From positions 1-55,995 of the forward strand of contig NZ_JAJJPA010000045.1 in NCBI RefSeq assembly GCF_020907985.1: DNA of 55,995 nt, in the 5' to 3' direction. The translations under genes and the position numbers were made by a program. How positions within the stretch are numbered: the first letter of the stretch is position 1; each line of letters opens with the position of its first letter. Below the pieces are notes generated by a model, which ran no database searches, was not told where the DNA came from, and saw only the letters and a program-made list of their open reading frames with translations. This DNA comes from Kitasatospora humi. GTDB taxonomy: Bacteria; Actinomycetota; Actinomycetes; Streptomycetales; Streptomycetaceae. Below are positions 48,659 through 55,995 of this stretch, one piece after another.

Positions 48659-48982
48659 TCAGCTCCTAGCGTGTTCGTCCAGCGAAGTGAGGATCGTGTT
48701 GAGCCTCTGCTGGACATTTTCGTACACGGCGGGGTGCTCGACCGTCGGCACCCCGTCCAGCCGGGACAGGCCGGCCAGCTCGGCGTCCACCTCGTCGTGG
48801 CCGGTGGGGAGCAGCTCGACGCCGAGCGGCTCCGGCTCGGGGGTGCGGAACAGCGGCTCGGGAGGCTCGGGTGGCCCCACGGGCTCGGTGGGCTCGGTGG
48901 AGGCGGTGGGCTCGGTGGAGGCGGTGGGCTCGGTGGAGGCGGTGGGCTCTGCGGAGGCGGTGGAGGGCGGCACGTCAGACAT
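48659..48982 (-). CDS. Small acidic protein with TASTEP repeats
   Basis: The protein has 107 residues and no family is recognised. The N-terminal third consists of four TASTEP/TASAEP hexapeptides (18-bp DNA repeats at about 48886-48960) and Pro/Glu-rich sequence. The C-terminal ~60 residues look conserved and helical (DEVDAELAGLSRLDGVPTVE, VYENVQQRLNTILTSLDEH). The ATG overlaps the end of the H1-like gene by 8 bp and the stop is 7 bp before tlyA, so it is certainly expressed with them. Confidence 0.8.
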   Translation of the reverse strand: MSDVPPSTASAEPTASTEPTASTEPTASTEPTEPVGPPEPPEPLFRTPEPEPLGVELLPTGHDEVDAELAGLSRLDGVPTVEHPAVYENVQQRLNTILTSLDEHARS

Positions 48983-49874
48983 CGGTCTCCCCCGTCTCCG
49001 GACGCTTCGGGGCAGCCTTCTTGGCCGCGGTCTTCCTGGCCGCGGTCTTCTTCGCGGTGGTCTTCTTGGCAGGGCTCTCCTTGGCCTCCGCCTTCTCGAC
49101 CGTGGCCTGGTGCACCGTCTCGATGGCCTTCTTCGCCGCCGCCTTCTTGGCGGGACTCTTCTTGGCGGCCGTCTTCTTGGCGGTGACCGGCCGCCCGGCC
49201 GCGGTGGCCTTCTTGGTCGCGGTTGCCTTCGCGATGGCCCTCGCGGTGGTGGTCTTCTCGGCCGCGGTCCTCTTCGCCACCGTCCGCTTGGCCGGCGCCG
49301 TCCGCTCGAGCGTCTCGGGCGTCTCAGGCGTCCCGGCCGTCCCGACTGCCTCGGCGGTCTCGGTCGTCTCGGCCGCAGGCGTCACCGGGGCCCCCTGGGC
49401 GTGCAGCGGCTCCGGCTCCCGCTCGGCACCGCCGGCCTCCCGCTCCCGCTCCTGCTCCGGCGCCCAGTCGTCCGCGAACAGCCCGCCGGCCCGGCCTACG
49501 CCGCCCACCGGACCCCGCTCCGACGTCGAGGACGAGGGCGGGGCGGCCGACGGCTCACCGCCCTCCTCCAGGCTGCGCAGCTTGCCCTCCAGGTACTCCA
49601 GCACCACGCCGACCTTCACCACCTGGTCCCCGAGCCGGCTGACCCGCTCCACGGCCTTCTCGGCCTCCGTCCGGGCCAGGCCCACCGCCAGGTCGATGCC
49701 GCCCCGGGAGGCCGTGACCACCTCCTGGGCCAGCGTGGCCACCGTCCGCTCGGCGGCGACGACGTCGACGCCGGCCCGATCCAGCAGCTCGGTGGCCGTG
49801 CCCACCACCCGCTTGCCGGCCTCCTCCGCCAGACCGGCGGCCAACTCCATGTACTGCCGAAGCCCCTGCCGCAT
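48975..49874 (-). CDS. Lysine/alanine-rich (histone H1-like tail) protein with helical N-terminus
   Basis: The protein has 299 residues from ATG 49874 (AGGAGG upstream). Residues 1-100 are a long amphipathic helix reminiscent of phasins or polyhydroxyalkanoate granule proteins (MELAAGLAEEAGKRVVGTA, EAEKAVERVSRLGDQVVKVG). The middle is acidic/Pro-rich. The last ~110 residues are AKKTAAKK/ARKTAAKK-type repeats as in histone H1, which would bind DNA or polyphosphate. I do not assign a function. It is first in the operon with the acidic protein, tlyA and nadK. Confidence 0.82.
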   Translation of the reverse strand: MRQGLRQYMELAAGLAEEAGKRVVGTATELLDRAGVDVVAAERTVATLAQEVVTASRGGIDLAVGLARTEAEKAVERVSRLGDQVVKVGVVLEYLEGKLRSLEEGGEPSAAPPSSSTSERGPVGGVGRAGGLFADDWAPEQEREREAGGAEREPEPLHAQGAPVTPAAETTETAEAVGTAGTPETPETLERTAPAKRTVAKRTAAEKTTTARAIAKATATKKATAAGRPVTAKKTAAKKSPAKKAAAKKAIETVHQATVEKAEAKESPAKKTTAKKTAARKTAAKKAAPKRPETGETDV

Positions 49875-50011
49875 CTCCCGCTGCCTCCTCCGCACCGTCG
49901 TCGTTCCTGACGCTACCGCCTGATCCCGGTACCGCGCGGCAGCAATCGGCGGCCGACGCCGGGTACCGTGGCCGAACAGAGGCATTCAGGACCCGCAGGG
50001 AGAGCAAGACC

Positions 50012-50359
50012 ATGGCCGACGTCGAGGAGTGCCGCGCGGCGCTGGAGCAGTTCGGCCACAACCTGGCCACCGCCGACGGCAAGGTGCGCAGCGCCGCGGC
50101 CGTGGACCGCTCGCTGAGCTGCCGGATCACCGACCTGGACCTGACCTTCACCGGCATCCTGCGGGACGGCCGGATCGAGGACATCGCCCAGACTCCCGGC
50201 AAGCCCGAGCGCCCGGCGGCGATCCGGCTCACCATGACCAGCGACGACCTGGTGGCCCTGGTCGACGGTGAGCTCAACTTCGCCAAGGCCTGGGCGTCCG
50301 GACGGGTCAAGCTGGAGGCCGGCCTGCGCGACCTGCTCCGGCTGCGCACCCTGCTCTGA
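50012..50359 (+). CDS. SCP2 sterol-transfer-like domain protein
   Basis: The protein has 115 residues. The SCP2 pattern is visible: SLSCRITDLDLTFTGILRDG, AAIRLTMTSDDLVALVDGEL and NFAKAWASGRVKLEAGLRDLL. Such small proteins bind lipids or hydrophobic ligands in a tunnel; the ligand is unknown. ATG 50012 has GGGAGAGC upstream. It is divergent from the H1-like gene and convergent with the HAD gene across the 18-bp repeat array. Confidence 0.9.
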   Translation: MADVEECRAALEQFGHNLATADGKVRSAAAVDRSLSCRITDLDLTFTGILRDGRIEDIAQTPGKPERPAAIRLTMTSDDLVALVDGELNFAKAWASGRVKLEAGLRDLLRLRTLL

Positions 50360-50419
50360 GCCGATCGGGTTCCGCGCCACCGAGCCGACGGCTCCGGGCC
50401 GCCGGCCCGCTCAGACCCC

Positions 50420-50535
50420 GGATCCACCCAGGAGCGGGGATCCACCCGGGAGCGGGGATCCACCCAGGAGCGCGGATCCACCCAGGAGCGGGGCTCCACC
50501 CAGGAGCGGGGCTCCACCCAGGAGCGGGGATCCGC
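50420..50535. repeat. 18-bp tandem repeat array (six copies plus a partial)
   Basis: Unit GGATCCACCCAGGAGCGG starts at 50420, 50438, 50456, 50474, 50492 and 50510, with a truncated seventh at 50528. Copies differ by at most two bases (A/G at one place, GGAT/GGCT at another). The array lies exactly between the stops of two converging genes, so transcripts of both could enter it. No spacers, so not a CRISPR. Confidence 0.92.
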
Positions 50536-51567
50536 TCACCACCCCAGCTCGGCCAGCGCCTTGCGCCCGTCCACCGGCTCGCCGCCACCGTCCAGCGCCG
50601 CCCAGGCCGCCGCGCAGAGCGCCCGCAGGCCGTCGAACCGGTCACCCGCGCTGCTCGCCCCCTCCAGCCGCAGCTCACCGTCCAGCACGCGCGCCCGCAC
50701 GCCCCGGCAGCCGAAGCCGCCGTCCGGCAGCGCGGTCACCTCGGGATGCGGCTCCAGCAGGCCGCGCAGGTCGGCGGCCAGGTAGGTGGGCCGCTGCCGC
50801 ACCGGCGCGGTGAGCAGTTGGGCCGGGGTGGTCACCCCGGTGAAGACCAGCAGGCTGTCCACCCCGCCGTTGTGGGCACCCTCGATGTCGGTGTCCAACC
50901 GGTCGCCGACCACCAGCGGCCGCTTCGCCCCGGTGCGCAGCACCGTCTCCCGGTGCATCGGCGGCAGCGGCTTGCCCGCCACCTCCGGCTCCGCGCCGGT
51001 GGCGGTGCGGACGGCGGCCACCAGCGTGCCGTTGCCCGGCGCGATGCCGCGCGCGGTCGGGATCGACATGTCCAGGTTGGACGCCACCCAGGGCAGCCCG
51101 GCAGCCACCGCGTAGGAGGCCTCCGCCAGCCGCGCCCAGCCCACGGACGGGTCGAAGCCCTGCACCACCGCCGCCGGCCCGTCGGCCAGCGACTCGACGG
51201 CCACCAGGCCGCGCTCGGCCAGCGCCTCGACCAGCCCGGCACCGCCGATCACCAGCACCTTCGACCCGGCCGGCACCTTCTCGGCGACCAGCCGGGCGGC
51301 GGCCTGCGCCGAGTTGATCACGTCGGCGGGCTCGGCCGGCACCCCGAGCGAGGTCAGGTGCTCAGCCACCGCCCGCGGCGGCCGCGAGGCGTTGTTGGTC
51401 ACGTAGGCGAGCCGCATGCCGCAGGACCGGGCCGCGTCCAGCGCCTCCACCGCATGGTCGATCGCGGCGGCTCCGGCGTAGACCACGCCGTCCAGGTCGA
51501 GCAGCGCGGTGTCGTACACCGCGGCCGGCGGCTGAGCGGTGTGACCGGGTATCCGGGCGGTCGTCAT
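50536..51567 (-). CDS. HAD-IIA family phosphatase (NagD/phosphoglycolate phosphatase-like)
   Basis: The protein has 343 residues. Motif I DTALLDLDGVVYAGAAAIDH, motif II-like LAYVTNNASRPPRAVAEHL, and motif III/IV KPLPPMHRETVLR with PLVVGDRLDTDIEGAHNGGVDSLLV mark HAD subfamily IIA. It hydrolyses a phosphomonoester such as a sugar or nucleotide phosphate. The C-terminus carries ~70 extra residues (LEPHPEVTALPDGGFGCRGV...) usual for actinobacterial members. The ATG overlaps the stop of the TPR gene (ATGA), so both are coupled. Confidence 0.94.
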   Translation of the reverse strand: MTTARIPGHTAQPPAAVYDTALLDLDGVVYAGAAAIDHAVEALDAARSCGMRLAYVTNNASRPPRAVAEHLTSLGVPAEPADVINSAQAAARLVAEKVPAGSKVLVIGGAGLVEALAERGLVAVESLADGPAAVVQGFDPSVGWARLAEASYAVAAGLPWVASNLDMSIPTARGIAPGNGTLVAAVRTATGAEPEVAGKPLPPMHRETVLRTGAKRPLVVGDRLDTDIEGAHNGGVDSLLVFTGVTTPAQLLTAPVRQRPTYLAADLRGLLEPHPEVTALPDGGFGCRGVRARVLDGELRLEGASSAGDRFDGLRALCAAAWAALDGGGEPVDGRKALAELGW

Positions 51568-52097
51568 GCCTGATCATCCTCGTCGGTCGACTGGTCGGAC
51601 TGGGGTGGTGCGGGTGGTGCGTAGCCGGGCGCGCCGGGCAGCAGCGGCCCGAAGGCACCGGCCCGGGCCGCGAGGGTCGCCCGGGAGTGCCGCAGCGCCT
51701 TGCGGTAGTGCTCGTCCTGCGGCCGCATCGCCACCGCCAGCGCCAGGTGCTCCACGGAGGTCTCGAAGTCGCCCAGTCGCGCGGCCGCGACGCCCCAGCC
51801 GAACTGAGCGTAGTCGTCCGAGGGATCGGCCTGCGCCACCACCCGGAAGTTCTCCGCCGCCTCGGCGTACCGGCCGCCGTCGAACTGGGCTCTGGCCAGC
51901 GTCTCCCGGATGCTCTTGGACTCGGGCTCGGCGGCCGCGGCCCGCGCCAGCACCTGCTCGGCCGCCGCCGGGTGGCCCTCGGCGAGCAACCGCTGGCCCC
52001 GGCGGAACCACTCGTAGACGTCCCCCAGCGGCCGCCCGTCGCCGGCCCCCGGCCCCCCGCCCGCCCCGCCGGCGGCCTGCCCCTGCCCACCACTCAT
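51564..52097 (-). CDS. TPR protein
   Basis: The protein has 177 residues from ATG 52097 (GGAG/GAGG upstream); ATG 52127 is possible but has no spaced ribosome site. After a Gly-rich start come tetratricopeptide-like helices: EWFRRGQRLLAEGHPAAAEQVL, IRETLARAQFDGGRYAEAAENF, YAQFGWGVAAARLGDFETSVEHL. The C-terminus is Pro-rich and acidic. It probably scaffolds a protein contact; coupled to the HAD gene downstream. Confidence 0.88.
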   Translation of the reverse strand: MSGGQGQAAGGAGGGPGAGDGRPLGDVYEWFRRGQRLLAEGHPAAAEQVLARAAAAEPESKSIRETLARAQFDGGRYAEAAENFRVVAQADPSDDYAQFGWGVAAARLGDFETSVEHLALAVAMRPQDEHYRKALRHSRATLAARAGAFGPLLPGAPGYAPPAPPQSDQSTDEDDQA

Positions 52098-52134
52098 GCT
52101 CGGCCTCGCTCCGATCGACGGATTCATCCCCAAG

Positions 52135-52173
52135 ATCTGGGAACAACCTGGTTCCCGGATACCCTTCCCAGAT
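52135..52173. promoter_or_regulatory. Operator-like half-sites ATCTGGGAAC / GTTCCCGGAT / TTCCCAGAT
   Basis: GGGAAC-AACCTG-GTTCCC (52139-52156) is a perfect inverted repeat and extends to 10-bp arms with one mismatch. A third half-site TTCCCAGAT follows at 52165-52173. The cluster lies in the 206-bp divergent region between the TPR gene and the DUF1015 gene, the place for a shared regulator site. Confidence 0.5.
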
Positions 52174-52303
52174 TGACCGTCTCCACCGCACCGCGGAGGG
52201 GACGACTCAAGCACGGACATTCACCGGCGGCGCGGCGATCCCGCGCCGGCCGGACGAACTGAATCTCCGCCGGCATCCGCCGGAGACCCTCGGGAGAGAA
52301 CTG

Positions 52304-53683
52304 ATGAGTGCACCCAGTGCAGGGCACGAGGCCACGGCCTCCACCGGTGGCCCCGGCGACCCCGGGCATGTCGCCACCGCGGGGTTGTCGCTGTCACCGT
52401 TCCGTGGGCTGCGTTACGTCCGCGAGCGTGTCGGCGGCCTCTCGGCAGTCACCTCCCCGCCCTACGACGTGGTGGACCCGCACAGCAGGTTGAGCCTGGA
52501 GACCGCCGATCCACATAACGTAGTCAGGCTCATCCTGCCGCGCCCAGAACCGGACGACACCGGTGAGCGTCCCGACCGGGACACCCGCTACCGGCACGCC
52601 GCCCGGCTGCTCGACTCCTGGTTGCGCGACGGCGTGCTCGCCCCCGACCCCACGCCGGCGCTCTACGTCTACGAGCAGCGCACCGCCCCCGACAGCCCCA
52701 GCGGCGAGCTGCTGCAGCGAGGCCTGATCGGCGCGCTCGCGGTCAGCGGCAGCGAGACCGGCGTGGTGCTGCCGCACGAGGACGTGATGCCGCGCCCGGT
52801 CGCCGACCGGGTCGGCCTGATGCGCACCACCCGCGCCAACCTGGAGCCGCTGCTGCTCACCTACCGGGGCAAGGGTGGCGCGGCCGCGGTGATCGAGCGC
52901 GCAGTGGCGGGCGAGCCCCTGCTCACCACCACCACCTCGGACGGCACCCGGCACCGCCTCTGGGCCGTCACCGAGCCGGCCGAACTGGCCGAGGTCAGCC
53001 GCGACCTGGCCACCTGCCGGGCGCTGATCGCCGACGGGCACCACCGCTGGGAGATGTACCTGCGGCTGCAGCGCGAGCACCGGCACCTGCCGTTCAGCCC
53101 CTGGGACCGCGGCATGGTGCTGCTGGTGGACACCGCGCGCTACCCGCTGCGGGTGCGGGCCATCCACCGGGTGCTCTACCGGCTGCCGATCGAGGACGCG
53201 CTGGCCGCGCTCAAGTCGGAGCAGGACGGTTGGCGGCTGCTGCGGCTCGACGGCCCGCTCAGCGCCGCCCTGGACACCATGGCCCGGGCCAAGGAGGCCG
53301 GCCAGAACGCGTTCGTGCTGACCGGGGGCACCGGGGAGTACCACCTGCTCACCGGGCCGGACCAGGCCCTGCTGGACTCCTCGGTCCGCCGGGACCGGCC
53401 CGAGGAGTGGCGCCACCTGGATGCCACGGTGCTGCACGCCACGCTGCTGGAGCACGTCTGGCGGGTGCCGGACAGCGCCGAGGAGATCGGCTACCTGCAC
53501 ACCGCGGAGGCCGCCGAGCGCGAGGCCGCCCAGTCCGGCGGCACCGCGGTGCTGCTGCACCCGGTGGCGGAGCGGGTGGTCCGCCGGCTCGCCGAGCAGG
53601 GCGTCACCATGCCGCGCAAGTCCACCTCCTTCGGCCCCAAGCCGGCCACCGGGCTGGTGCTGCGCAGCCTCGAACTGGGCTGA
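52304..53683 (+). CDS. DUF1015 domain protein
   Basis: The protein has 459 residues. It covers the DUF1015 family over most of its length: LSPFRGLRYVRERVGGLSAVTSPPYDVVDP, HNVVRLILPRPEP, YVYEQRTAP..., and the strongly conserved LIADGHHRWEMYLRLQRE. The family's function is not established; some members are annotated as SpoIIE-related or kinase-linked without proof. ATG 52304 has GGGAGAG eight bases upstream; the frame is open much further left only because of the base composition. Confidence 0.92.
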   Translation: MSAPSAGHEATASTGGPGDPGHVATAGLSLSPFRGLRYVRERVGGLSAVTSPPYDVVDPHSRLSLETADPHNVVRLILPRPEPDDTGERPDRDTRYRHAARLLDSWLRDGVLAPDPTPALYVYEQRTAPDSPSGELLQRGLIGALAVSGSETGVVLPHEDVMPRPVADRVGLMRTTRANLEPLLLTYRGKGGAAAVIERAVAGEPLLTTTTSDGTRHRLWAVTEPAELAEVSRDLATCRALIADGHHRWEMYLRLQREHRHLPFSPWDRGMVLLVDTARYPLRVRAIHRVLYRLPIEDALAALKSEQDGWRLLRLDGPLSAALDTMARAKEAGQNAFVLTGGTGEYHLLTGPDQALLDSSVRRDRPEEWRHLDATVLHATLLEHVWRVPDSAEEIGYLHTAEAAEREAAQSGGTAVLLHPVAERVVRRLAEQGVTMPRKSTSFGPKPATGLVLRSLELG

Positions 53684-53691
53684 CGAAGACG

Positions 53692-53737
53692 GGGTGTGGC
53701 CCCCTCGACCGGGCATCCGGTCGAGGGGGCCACACCC
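53692..53737. terminator. Bidirectional terminator between DUF1015 and TPR genes
   Basis: A perfect ~21-bp stem (GGGTGTGGCCCCCTCGACCGG and complement) with loop GCAT lies between two converging genes, directly after the DUF1015 stop. Confidence 0.9.
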
Positions 53738-53766
53738 GTCAGTGGCGGGTTGCGCGCTGCGGCAGG

Positions 53767-55782
53767 TCAGCCGCGGTCGCCCTCGTCACGACGGGCGGCG
53801 CGGTCGCGCTCGATCTGGTCGGCCTCCTCGGCGGAGGCCTCCTCCAGCTCCAGGTCGTCCTCGTCGTAGTACTCCTCGACGTCCTCGTCCTCCTCGAAGA
53901 TGACCTTGTCCTGGCCCTCGTCGGTGCGGGTGTCCCGGGAGCCGCGGGCCGCCGCCGGACGCTCGGCCGGCACCTCGGCCTCCTCGGCCTCCGGGTCCAG
54001 CGCGTCCACGAACTCCAGACCGTCGATCTCGGCGAGCCGCTCGGAGGCGTTGGTGCTGCCCTCCGGGTCCGCCTCGGCGGCCTTGGCGAACCACTCGCGT
54101 GCCTCGTCGGCCCGACCGGCGGCGATCAGCGCATCCGCGTAGGCGTACCGCAGGCGGGCCGTCCACGGCTGGATGGCGCTGGAGGCCAGCTCCGGGCTCT
54201 GCAGGGTCACCACGGCGGCGTCGAACTGGCCCATGTCGGTGCGGGCACCGGCCGCGACCAGCCGCATCTCGACCTGGCCGGCCTTGTCCAGCTGCTTCAC
54301 CTCGGGCTCACCGGCCATCGCCAGCGCCTTCTCCGGGCGGCCGAGACCGCGCTCGCAGTCGGCCATCACCGGCCAGAGGTCGGCACGCCCGGTCATCCGG
54401 CGGGCCGCACGGAACTCGGTCAGCGCCTCCAAGTAGCGCTGCGTCATGTACGAGGCGAACCCGGCCGCCTCCCGCACCGACGGCACGCGCGAGGCCAGGC
54501 GCAGCGCGACCCGGGAGTACTTGTAGGCCTCCTCCGGCTCGCTGTCGAGCAGACGCGCCACCATGACCAGGTTGCGGGCCACGTCGTCGGCCAGCGTCTT
54601 CGGCAGGCTCTTCAGCTCCTGGTGCACGTCGGCGTCCAGCTCGCTGCCGGTGACGTCCTCCGGGATCGGGAGCCGGTGCACCGGCTCCTGGTTGCCGCGC
54701 CGGTCCTCGTAGCCACCGCGCTCGCGGTCGCCGCCACGCCGGCCCTCGAACGAGCGGCCGCCGCGGTCACGGTCGCCGTACGGCCGGCCACCGCGCTCGC
54801 CACCGGGCCGACCCTCGCGGCGGAAGCCGCCGCGGTCGCCGCCGCGGTCGCCGCCGCGCTCGCGGTCGCGGTCGCCGTACGAGGGGCGCTCCTCACGGCG
54901 GTAGCCGCCACGGTCACCGGACGGACGGTCGTCACGGCGGAACCCGCCACGGTCACCGCCGCGCTCGCGGTCGCGGTCGCCGTACGAGGGGCGCTCCTCA
55001 CGGCGGTAGCCGCCACGGTCACCCGACGGACGGTCGTCACGACGGAAACCACCGCGCTCGCCACCACGGTCGCGGTCGCCGTACGACGGACGCTCCTCAC
55101 GGCGGAACCCGCCGCGGTCACCGCCGCGCTCGCGGTCGCGGTCACCGTACGAGGGACGCTCCTCACGGCGGAACCCGCCACGGTCACCCGACGGACGGTC
55201 GTCACGACGGAAACCACCGCGGTCCCCACCACGGTCGCGGTCGCCGTACGACGGACGCTCCTCACGGCGGTAGCCGCCACGGTCACCGGACGGACGGTCG
55301 TCCCGGCGGAACCCGCCACGGTCCCCACCACGGTCGCGGTCACCGTACGAGGGACGCTCCTCACGGCGGAACCCGCCACGGTCACCCGACGGGCGCTCCT
55401 CGCGACGGTAGCCGCCACGGTCACCCGACGGGCGGTCATCGCGGCGGAACCCGCCACGGTCCCCACCACGGTCGCGGTCGCCATACGACGGACGCTCCTC
55501 GCGACGGTAGCCGCCACGGTCACCGGACGGACGGTCATCGCGACGGTACCCGCCACGGTCCCCACCACGGTCGCGGTCACCGTAAGAGGGCCGGTCGTCG
55601 CGGCGGTAGCCGCCACGGTCACCACTGCGGTCACGGTCACGGTCACGGTCGTCGCGGCGCTGGCCACCGTCGCGGTCGTCCCGACGCGGGCCGCGGTCGT
55701 TCGACCAGCCGCCACGGGATCGCGGCTCGTAGCCTCGGCCTTCTCCGGATCGACGGTCGGGGCGGTCCTGGGGCGGGTTCAT
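53767..55782 (-). CDS. TPR protein with long Arg/Asp/Gly repeat N-terminus
   Basis: The protein has 671 residues from ATG 55782 (AAGGAG nine bases upstream). Residues ~20-350 are a repeat array of GGFRRDDRPSGDR and GGYRREERPSYGDRDR modules, highly charged and without hydrophobics, hence disordered and probably RNA-binding or condensate-forming. The C-terminal ~300 residues are TPR-like: EVHQ/VARNLVMVARLLDSEPEEAYKYSRVALRLA, ASYMTQRYLEALTEFRAARRM, MADCERGLGRPEKALAMAGE. The tail is very acidic (FEEDEDVEEYYDEDDLELEE). Homologous TPR cores occur in other actinobacteria, some with shorter linkers. The function is unknown. Confidence 0.85.
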   Translation of the reverse strand: MNPPQDRPDRRSGEGRGYEPRSRGGWSNDRGPRRDDRDGGQRRDDRDRDRDRSGDRGGYRRDDRPSYGDRDRGGDRGGYRRDDRPSGDRGGYRREERPSYGDRDRGGDRGGFRRDDRPSGDRGGYRREERPSGDRGGFRREERPSYGDRDRGGDRGGFRRDDRPSGDRGGYRREERPSYGDRDRGGDRGGFRRDDRPSGDRGGFRREERPSYGDRDRERGGDRGGFRREERPSYGDRDRGGERGGFRRDDRPSGDRGGYRREERPSYGDRDRERGGDRGGFRRDDRPSGDRGGYRREERPSYGDRDRERGGDRGGDRGGFRREGRPGGERGGRPYGDRDRGGRSFEGRRGGDRERGGYEDRRGNQEPVHRLPIPEDVTGSELDADVHQELKSLPKTLADDVARNLVMVARLLDSEPEEAYKYSRVALRLASRVPSVREAAGFASYMTQRYLEALTEFRAARRMTGRADLWPVMADCERGLGRPEKALAMAGEPEVKQLDKAGQVEMRLVAAGARTDMGQFDAAVVTLQSPELASSAIQPWTARLRYAYADALIAAGRADEAREWFAKAAEADPEGSTNASERLAEIDGLEFVDALDPEAEEAEVPAERPAAARGSRDTRTDEGQDKVIFEEDEDVEEYYDEDDLELEEASAEEADQIERDRAARRDEGDRG
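54740..55650. repeat. Tandem repeat array in the TPR gene
   Basis: About 900 bp of near-identical 39-60-bp modules (elements CGGCGGAACCCGCCACGGTC, GACGGACGGTCGTCACG, GTACGAGGGACGCTCCTCACG in varying order) encode the RDR-rich region. Copy number is likely to vary by slippage or recombination between strains, and the region may be mis-assembled from short reads. Confidence 0.9.
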
Positions 55783-55953
55783 CGCGGTGACTCCTTCTAC
55801 ATCATCAGCTTCGCCGCGATTCGGTTCGCCGAAGCGCCGCACGCGGCTGGGTGCCGGCACAGGCCAAGCACCACTTTCATTGTCAAGCATCGGCTCCGGC
55901 CTCGCGCCTGGGAGTGGCGGGCGGAGCGTTTCAGCATCGGTGTTCGGAAAAGC

Positions 55954-55995
55954 AAAAAGGCCGTGACCCCAGCTCATCGCTGGGGCCACGGCCTA
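55954..55995 (-). terminator. Rho-independent terminator of a gene beyond the right edge
   Basis: On the minus strand AGGCCGTGGCCCCAG pairs with CTGGGGTCACGGCCT (one mismatch, loop CGATGAG), followed by TTTTTGC. This is the classical layout for a transcript coming from the right of the window. Between it and the TPR start (55783-55953) I see no gene. Confidence 0.8.

Noticed and set aside
50420..50535. CRISPR array
   Set aside because: The 18-bp units are directly joined without spacers and no cas genes are in the window.
51566..52303. N-terminal extension of the DUF1015 protein
   Set aside because: Pro/Arg-rich shadow of the TPR gene; ATG 52304 with GGGAGAG is the real start.

Overview
This is a high-G+C actinobacterial chromosome segment, almost certainly from a streptomycete (Streptomyces/Kitasatospora type). 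Third positions are nearly all G/C, GTG and TTG starts are frequent, several genes overlap as GTGA/ATGA, and streptomycete marker families are present (DUF397/DUF5753 regulators, resuscitation-promoting-factor hydrolases, one bldA-type TTA codon). The core gene order tlyA-nadK-recN ... pyrG-nudix ... parA-scpA-scpB-rluB-cmk-der is also the order I recall for mycobacteria (Rv1694-Rv1713), so the backbone is an old, conserved housekeeping block read mostly on the minus strand.

Layout. 1-760: right end of an integrative element (C-terminal half of a tyrosine integrase) abutting an intact tRNA-Pro(GGG). 872-6301: MFS exporter, DUF1684 protein, acyl-CoA thioesterase II, AlkB-type dioxygenase overlapping a PfkB/ribokinase with an odd repeat insertion. 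6427-8384: two secreted Rpf-like hydrolases, the second with LysM and a long hairpin-rich leader. 8981-11078: two streptomycete hypothetical proteins, one His/Gln-repeat rich. 11207-15024: tyrA, cmk, der. 15228-19559: two tandem DUF4139 (MuiA-like) genes and a DUF952 gene. 19741-25819: a TrmB/LuxR-like regulator and the segregation operon parA - RHH-like protein - scpA - scpB - rluB. 26105-30574: alanine dehydrogenase, a STAND/TPR protein with an altered Walker A, and a helical-repeat hypothetical protein.

30764-36219 is the most interesting part: a lower-G+C island between a decayed fragment of the nudix gene and the intact nudix gene. It carries a WhiJ-type regulatory set (XRE/DUF5753 repressor, DUF397, HATPase) divergent from a tightly packed cassette: HhH-GPD glycosylase-like protein, B12-binding radical SAM enzyme (with a TTA codon), thymidylate-kinase-like enzyme and MazG-like pyrophosphohydrolase. 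Phased AGGTGC repeats sit in front of the repressor. All the enzyme families act on nucleotides or nucleobases, so I read it as a small, developmentally controlled nucleotide-modification or nucleoside-analogue pathway, or a defence module. This is inference.

36220-44350: nudix ADP-ribose pyrophosphatase, pyrG, a GH15 glycosidase, a GT4 glycosyltransferase and recN. 44361-46666: a divergent YczE membrane protein / MocR regulator pair that separates recN from nadK. 46867-49874: a lysine/alanine-rich H1-like protein, a small acidic protein, tlyA and nadK in one operon. 50012-55995: SCP2 protein, an 18-bp tandem repeat array between convergent genes, HAD phosphatase, TPR protein, DUF1015 protein and a TPR protein with a very long Arg/Asp/Gly repeat array; a terminator for a gene beyond the right edge closes the window. 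Several short repeat families recur, including a 33-bp palindrome found three times inside genes, each time encoding nearly the same peptide.
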